DNA of 10,201 nt from Acidobacteriaceae bacterium. Lineage in GTDB: Bacteria; Acidobacteriota; Terriglobia; Terriglobales; Acidobacteriaceae. The notes under the pieces were generated by a model. The model did no database searches and had not been told where the DNA came from. It was given only the letters and a program-made list of their open reading frames with translations. The position numbers were made by a program, and so were the translations under genes. The DNA lies in assembly GCA_027307295.1 (NCBI GenBank), contig DAHUXF010000076.1:1-10201 (forward strand), written 5' to 3'. This document shows positions 7,281 through 10,201 of the stretch, in pieces. Numbering within the stretch: position 1 is the stretch's first letter; each line of letters begins with the position of its first letter.

Positions 7281-7293
7281 GAATGATTCACAA
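7265..7293 (-). promoter_or_regulatory. Promoter candidate for the DinB-type gene, overlapping the fad terminator
   Basis: On the minus strand TTGTGA (7288-7293) and TATCAT (7265-7270) are spaced by exactly 17 bases, matching consensus at four and five of six positions. The -10 lies in the loop of the fad terminator hairpin, so transcripts would start near 7258 and lack the first arm of the stem. The leader would be only about 15 bases. Confidence 0.42.
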
Positions 7294-7307
7294 ATCTTGA
7301 GCGACTG

Positions 7308-9107
7308 TTATGCCCGCACGTATTTCCCTGCCTCAAGCAAACGGCTGGCAATCTGCTGGGTCAAAGCAATCACATTGAACGGCTCATGCTTGAACAAGCG
7401 CCGCAGAATCACGAGCTGTGTGCGTAGCATGTCACCTTCAGAAACCGCAGCAACCACTTTCTTGGCTGCGGCCTCAATCTTGTCCATTGAGTTTGACAGG
7501 CTTACCTGGGCCATGGCAATTGCCAGTTTCGACTTCGCCTCGCCCTGGGTCTCAATCAGCTTCTGTGTGCGCAGCACCACGGAATCCATGGCATAGATAT
7601 CGATAATCATGTCTGCGATTGCGGAGAGGATCTCCTGCTGCTGCTCAATGGCCGCCATATACTTCTGCACCGCCGCTCCAGCCAGCATGAGCCCGGCCTT
7701 CTTGGCGTTGCTGACCAGCGTCCGTTCAACAGCCAGAGGGCCTTCCAGCGGCTCCGACGAGCTTGGCCCGGACATGATTTCATCCGTAAGCTTCTTGATA
7801 GCCGGCATGAGCGCCAATTGTCCTTTCATGGCCCGCTTCAGCAGCCAGCCGGTAATGATCATGCGGTTGATCTCATTGGTGCCTTCAAAGATACGGTTGA
7901 CGCGCGCATCACGATACGCCCGCTCCGCCGGATACTCTTCCACAAAGCCATAGCCGCCGTAAATCTGCACTGTCTCATCCACCACATAGTCGAGCATTTC
8001 CGAGCCAAAGACTTTCAGGATGGAGCATTCAACGGCATACTCTTCAATATTCTTGGCGGTCTCTTTGTAGACGTCAGGCGAGTTCTTGTCGATTTCCGAC
8101 ATCGCGGCATCAATCATGCCCACCGTGCGGTAGGACATGCACTCGCCGGTGTATATGCCGGCGGCCATGTTGGCCAGCTTTTCCTGGATGATCCCAAAAT
8201 CCGCCAGCGTCTTGCCAAAAGCCTTGCGCTGTTTTGCATAGCCAATGGAATTGTTGAGCGCGTTGCGCGCACCGCCCACCACGCCCGCGCCCAGTTTGTA
8301 GCGCCCAATATTCAGCGTGTTAAAGGCAATCACATGGCCCTTGCCAATTTCGCCCAACAGGTTCTCTTTGGGCACGCGGCAATCATTCAGGATGATAGGC
8401 GTGGTTGACGATCCGCGGATTCCCATCTTCTTTTCTTCCGCTCCGGACTGGAAACCGGGGAAGCTGCGCTCCACAATAAACGCGCTGAATTTTTCCCCGT
8501 CCACCTTGGCGAAAATAATCACCACGTCAGCAAAGCCGCCGTTGGTGATCCACATCTTCTCGCCGTTCAGGATGTAGTGCTTGCCATCGGGCGAAAGCAC
8601 CGCGCGAGTGCGGGCGTTCATGGCGTCGGAGCCGCTGGTGCTCTCCGATAGAGCGTAGGCGCCGATCATCTCGCCCGCCGCCAGCTTGGGCAGGTATTTC
8701 TTCTTCTGCTCTTCGGTGCCGAAATAGAGAATCGGCAGCGTGCCAATTCCGGTGTGGCCGCCAAAAGCCACGCTGAAGCTGCCGGACACGGAGATGTGTT
8801 CGTTGATCAGCGCCGAGGAAACCTTGTCCATGTCCGAGCCGCCGTACTGCTCAGGAATGTCCACGTTGCCAATGCCGATTTCACAGGCCTTCTGGATGAG
8901 AGCGCGGGTCACCGCGAATTCCTTGTGCTCGATCTTCTCCGCATTGGGAAGAATCTCATTGCGCGCAAATTCATCCGTGGTCCGGGCGATCTGCTGATGC
9001 TCTTCGCTCAGGTCTTCCGGAGTAAAAACCTGGTCAGTGGCGTGCTCCTGGATCAAAAAGCTTCCGCCGGTAAGTTTGGTTTTGTTCGGGACTGCTACAG
9101 TTGCCAT
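7308..9107 (-). CDS. fadE: Acyl-CoA dehydrogenase, 600-residue FadE/VLCAD-like type
   Basis: This 599-residue flavoenzyme oxidises acyl-CoA to trans-2-enoyl-CoA, the first step of beta-oxidation, passing electrons to ETF. Visible elements are the N-terminal helical domain, the FAD/substrate signature YALSESTSGSD (151-161), WITNGG (186-191), the C-terminal signature region QIYGGYGF (381-388) with EYPAERAYRDAR (391-402), and RIFEGTNE, whose Glu408 aligns with the catalytic Glu of VLCAD-type enzymes. About 165 extra C-terminal residues distinguish it from 380-residue short-chain enzymes and fit the Bacillus FadE/VLCAD class, implying medium- to long-chain substrates. The frame is open to 9152, but the ATG at 9107 is chosen because AAAGGAG lies five bases upstream; the extra codons come from repeat DNA. 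It is the last gene before the terminator at 7243-7280. Confidence 0.94.
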   Translation of the reverse strand: MATVAVPNKTKLTGGSFLIQEHATDQVFTPEDLSEEHQQIARTTDEFARNEILPNAEKIEHKEFAVTRALIQKACEIGIGNVDIPEQYGGSDMDKVSSALINEHISVSGSFSVAFGGHTGIGTLPILYFGTEEQKKKYLPKLAAGEMIGAYALSESTSGSDAMNARTRAVLSPDGKHYILNGEKMWITNGGFADVVIIFAKVDGEKFSAFIVERSFPGFQSGAEEKKMGIRGSSTTPIILNDCRVPKENLLGEIGKGHVIAFNTLNIGRYKLGAGVVGGARNALNNSIGYAKQRKAFGKTLADFGIIQEKLANMAAGIYTGECMSYRTVGMIDAAMSEIDKNSPDVYKETAKNIEEYAVECSILKVFGSEMLDYVVDETVQIYGGYGFVEEYPAERAYRDARVNRIFEGTNEINRMIITGWLLKRAMKGQLALMPAIKKLTDEIMSGPSSSEPLEGPLAVERTLVSNAKKAGLMLAGAAVQKYMAAIEQQQEILSAIADMIIDIYAMDSVVLRTQKLIETQGEAKSKLAIAMAQVSLSNSMDKIEAAAKKVVAAVSEGDMLRTQLVILRRLFKHEPFNVIALTQQIASRLLEAGKYVRA

Positions 9108-9115
9108 GATTTCTC

Positions 9116-9148
9116 CTTTAACCACAGAGGGCACAGAGGAACACAGAG
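9116..9148. repeat. Left CACAGAGG inverted repeat of the GxxExxY cassette
   Basis: The plus strand carries CTTTAACCACAGAGG followed by two more CACAGAG units (CACAGAGG, CACAGAGG, CACAGAG, about 9-10 bases apart). Its outer 23 bases match the reverse complement of the right repeat (9541-9571) except for one inserted base and one substitution. The outer CTTT overlaps the fadE Shine-Dalgarno (9113-9119). The GxxExxY stop codon (9149-9151) adjoins the inner end. Confidence 0.8.
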
Positions 9149-9550
9149 TCAATTCCAGTCAGTACCCTCAACAAATCTCTTGATTCCATCCTTAAGATGA
9201 CGAACATGAAAATTGATTAAGAGGCCAACATTCATTTTGCTCAGGCGCATATACGAAATCAGCTGCGCCTCGTGTACAGCAGCGATCTTCTCAACACACT
9301 TCAACTCTACAATCACACTATCCTTGACGATCAGATCAATTCGATAGCCCAGGTCAATACGAATCCCGTCATAGTTCACTGGCAAACCAACCTGCTGGTC
9401 AACTTTGAACCCTGATTTCCGGAGTTCATGAACCATGCAGGCTTCATAGGCGCTTTCCAGCAAACCCGGACCCAGCGCAGAATGCACCTTCATCGCCGCT
9501 CCGATAATTGCGTGCGTGATTTTGGTTGACGCCAGCTTGCTCCGTGGCAC
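9149..9550 (-). CDS. GxxExxY protein (PD-(D/E)XK-like fold)
   Basis: This 133-residue protein carries the family-naming motif G-L-L-E-S-A-Y at residues 29-35, after AAMKVHSALGPG. Further family features are GYRIDLIV with Asp72, VELK (Glu82, Lys84) and HEAQLISYMRL (93-103), consistent with the D-ExK core of a PD-(D/E)XK nuclease-like fold. Biological function is not established for the family. The start is the GTG at 9550, which leaves 12 residues before the conserved IIGAAMKVH, the usual family length. The GTG lies inside the right repeat, and an AGAGG seven bases upstream, also part of the repeat, can serve as Shine-Dalgarno. The TGA stop abuts the left repeat. It is co-directional with fadA and fadE and would be transcribed with them. 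An apparently intact frame argues against decay. Confidence 0.87.
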   Translation of the reverse strand: MPRSKLASTKITHAIIGAAMKVHSALGPGLLESAYEACMVHELRKSGFKVDQQVGLPVNYDGIRIDLGYRIDLIVKDSVIVELKCVEKIAAVHEAQLISYMRLSKMNVGLLINFHVRHLKDGIKRFVEGTDWN

Positions 9551-9571
9551 TCTGTGACCTCTGTGGTAAAG
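9541..9571. repeat. Right CACAGAGG inverted repeat of the GxxExxY cassette
   Basis: The reverse complement reads CTTTACCACAGAGG followed by TCACAGAG and a degenerate CCACGGAG unit, mirroring the left repeat at 9116-9148. Its outer end is three bases from the thiolase stop codon (9575-9577). The inner part contains the GxxExxY GTG start (9548-9550). Confidence 0.8.
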
Positions 9572-9574
9572 AAC

Positions 9575-10201
9575 TCATGCAAGGTTCTCGAATATCCCCG
9601 CCGCACCCATGCCACCGCCCACGCACATGGTCACGATTCCGTATTTGCCGTTCCGCCGCTTGAGTTCCCGCAAAATTGTCGCCGTCAGCTTGGCTCCCGT
9701 GCAGCCCAGCGGATGCCCCAGCGCCACCGCACCGCCATTGGGATTGACCTTGTTCGGATCAAGCCCGGCCTCTTGGATGACGGAGAGCGCCTGCGCCGCG
9801 AATGCCTCATTCAGTTCGATAACGTCGATGTCTGACAGCTTCAGGCCGGCCATCTTCAGGACTTTAGGAATGGCGAACACCGGTCCCAGCCCCATCTCTT
9901 CCGGCAGGTATCCGGCTGTGGCAAATGCTACTAAACGTCCCATGGGTTTTATGCCCAGCTGTTTCGCCTTGTCCGCCGTCATGACCACAGCGGCAGCCGC
10001 ACCGTCAGAAGTCTGGGACGAGTTCCCTGCCGTCACCGTACCTCTGGCGTGAAACGCCGGCTTCAGTCCGGCCAGGGCTTCCAATGAAGTTTCAGCGCGC
10101 GGGCCTTCATCCACCTTAAAGATGATCTCCATGCGTTTCGGCTTGGATCCATTGGGTGTCGTGAAGCTTACTGGCACCGGAACAATCTCATCGTCAAACC
10201 T
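9575..10201 (-). CDS. fadA: Acetyl-CoA C-acyltransferase (thiolase), C-terminal part
   Basis: The last 208 residues of a thiolase are visible; the gene continues beyond the right edge. The enzyme cleaves 3-ketoacyl-CoA to acetyl-CoA and a shortened acyl-CoA, the final step of beta-oxidation. Seen here are GNSSQTSDGAAA (near 59-70), NEAFAAQ, the thiolase signature NPNGGAVALGHPLGCTGAK with its catalytic His, and the C-terminal active-site loop MCVGGGMGAAGIFE with the second catalytic Cys. The acylated nucleophile Cys, near residue 90 of a 390-residue enzyme, lies outside the window. The frame is open to 10201 (RFDDEIVP before the GTG at 10177), so that GTG is internal and not a start. The signatures are closest to Bacillus-type FadA, and the order thiolase then 600-residue dehydrogenase supports a fadNAE-like operon. 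About 450 bases of cassette separate it from fadE. Confidence 0.93.
   Translation of the reverse strand, partial: RFDDEIVPVPVSFTTPNGSKPKRMEIIFKVDEGPRAETSLEALAGLKPAFHARGTVTAGNSSQTSDGAAAAVVMTADKAKQLGIKPMGRLVAFATAGYLPEEMGLGPVFAIPKVLKMAGLKLSDIDVIELNEAFAAQALSVIQEAGLDPNKVNPNGGAVALGHPLGCTGAKLTATILRELKRRNGKYGIVTMCVGGGMGAAGIFENLA

Larger units (their letters stand above)
9116..9571 (-). mobile_element. GxxExxY cassette flanked by CACAGAGG inverted repeats
   Basis: A 456-bp unit consists of a left repeat, a GxxExxY gene that fills the interior, and a right repeat in inverted orientation. It sits between the fadA stop (9575) and the fadE Shine-Dalgarno (9113-9119), where closely related operons would be expected to have only a short junction. 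No transposase is present and no target-site duplication is obvious. Similar CACAGAGG repeats near GxxExxY genes are, as I recall, seen in other bacterial phyla, which suggests a non-autonomous mobile unit; that recollection was not checked here. Confidence 0.6.

Noticed and set aside
9116..9148. Possible CRISPR-like array from the regularly spaced CACAGAGG units
   Set aside because: Units are 8 bases with 1-2 base gaps, with no spacers of usual size and no cas genes; they are terminal repeats of the cassette.
9108..9152. Upstream 15-codon extension of the acyl-CoA dehydrogenase
   Set aside because: The extension is translated from the CACAGAGG repeat and lacks an SD, whereas the ATG at 9107 has AAAGGAG at ideal spacing.
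9444..9626. ATG overlapping the thiolase stop (ATGA) opening a short minus-strand frame
   Set aside because: The ATG/TGA overlap looks like translational coupling, but this frame runs out of phase through the repeat and the GxxExxY gene and encodes nothing family-like. The GxxExxY frame starting at GTG 9550 is far better supported.

Overview
The window is about 10.2 kb of moderately GC-rich bacterial DNA. Every convincing gene reads on the minus strand, so transcription runs right to left. The mix of genes is what I would expect from an Acidobacteriota (Koribacter/Terriglobia-like) soil bacterium: a TolC/HlyD/DHA2 tripartite pump operon, a Bacillus-type thiolase plus 600-residue acyl-CoA dehydrogenase pair, a GxxExxY gene framed by CACAGAGG repeats, a DinB-like protein and a secreted protein with a HELAE motif. 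That assignment is an inference from gene content, because there is no rRNA or other phylogenetic marker here.

Layout from right to left, in the direction of transcription. (1) 10201-7308 is a fatty-acid beta-oxidation operon: the C-terminal half of a thiolase (fadA type, cut by the window edge), then a GxxExxY gene, then an acyl-CoA dehydrogenase (fadE type). It ends in a strong hairpin terminator at 7243-7280. The order thiolase then 600-residue dehydrogenase matches the Bacillus fadNAE arrangement, except that a 456-bp cassette bounded by inverted CACAGAGG repeats (9116-9571) sits exactly in the fadA-fadE junction. (2) 7242-6766 is a small DinB-like protein. Its likely promoter overlaps the fad terminator hairpin. 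(3) 6765-6312 is an AT-richer spacer without a recognisable gene. (4) 6311-4896 is a single-gene unit for a secreted protein with a possible zincin-type metal site, followed by its own terminator (4837-4868). (5) 4792-233 is a tripartite multidrug efflux operon: TolC-type outer-membrane factor, HlyD/EmrA-type adaptor and 14-TM DHA2 MFS pump. It has a recognisable promoter, an 18-bp palindromic operator over the expected transcription start, and a terminator at 137-161. (6) 1-130 has no gene; a weak promoter candidate there points left out of the window.

The three efflux genes would form one envelope-spanning channel: the MFS pump in the inner membrane, the adaptor across the periplasm, and the TolC-like protein in the outer membrane. 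The palindrome suggests control by a TetR- or MarR-type repressor, which is not encoded in the window. The thiolase and dehydrogenase catalyse the last and first steps of the beta-oxidation spiral. The observations most worth following up are the GxxExxY cassette, whose repeats carry the gene's own start, stop and Shine-Dalgarno-like signals; the secreted HELAE protein; the efflux operator; and the promoter-in-terminator arrangement ahead of the DinB gene.
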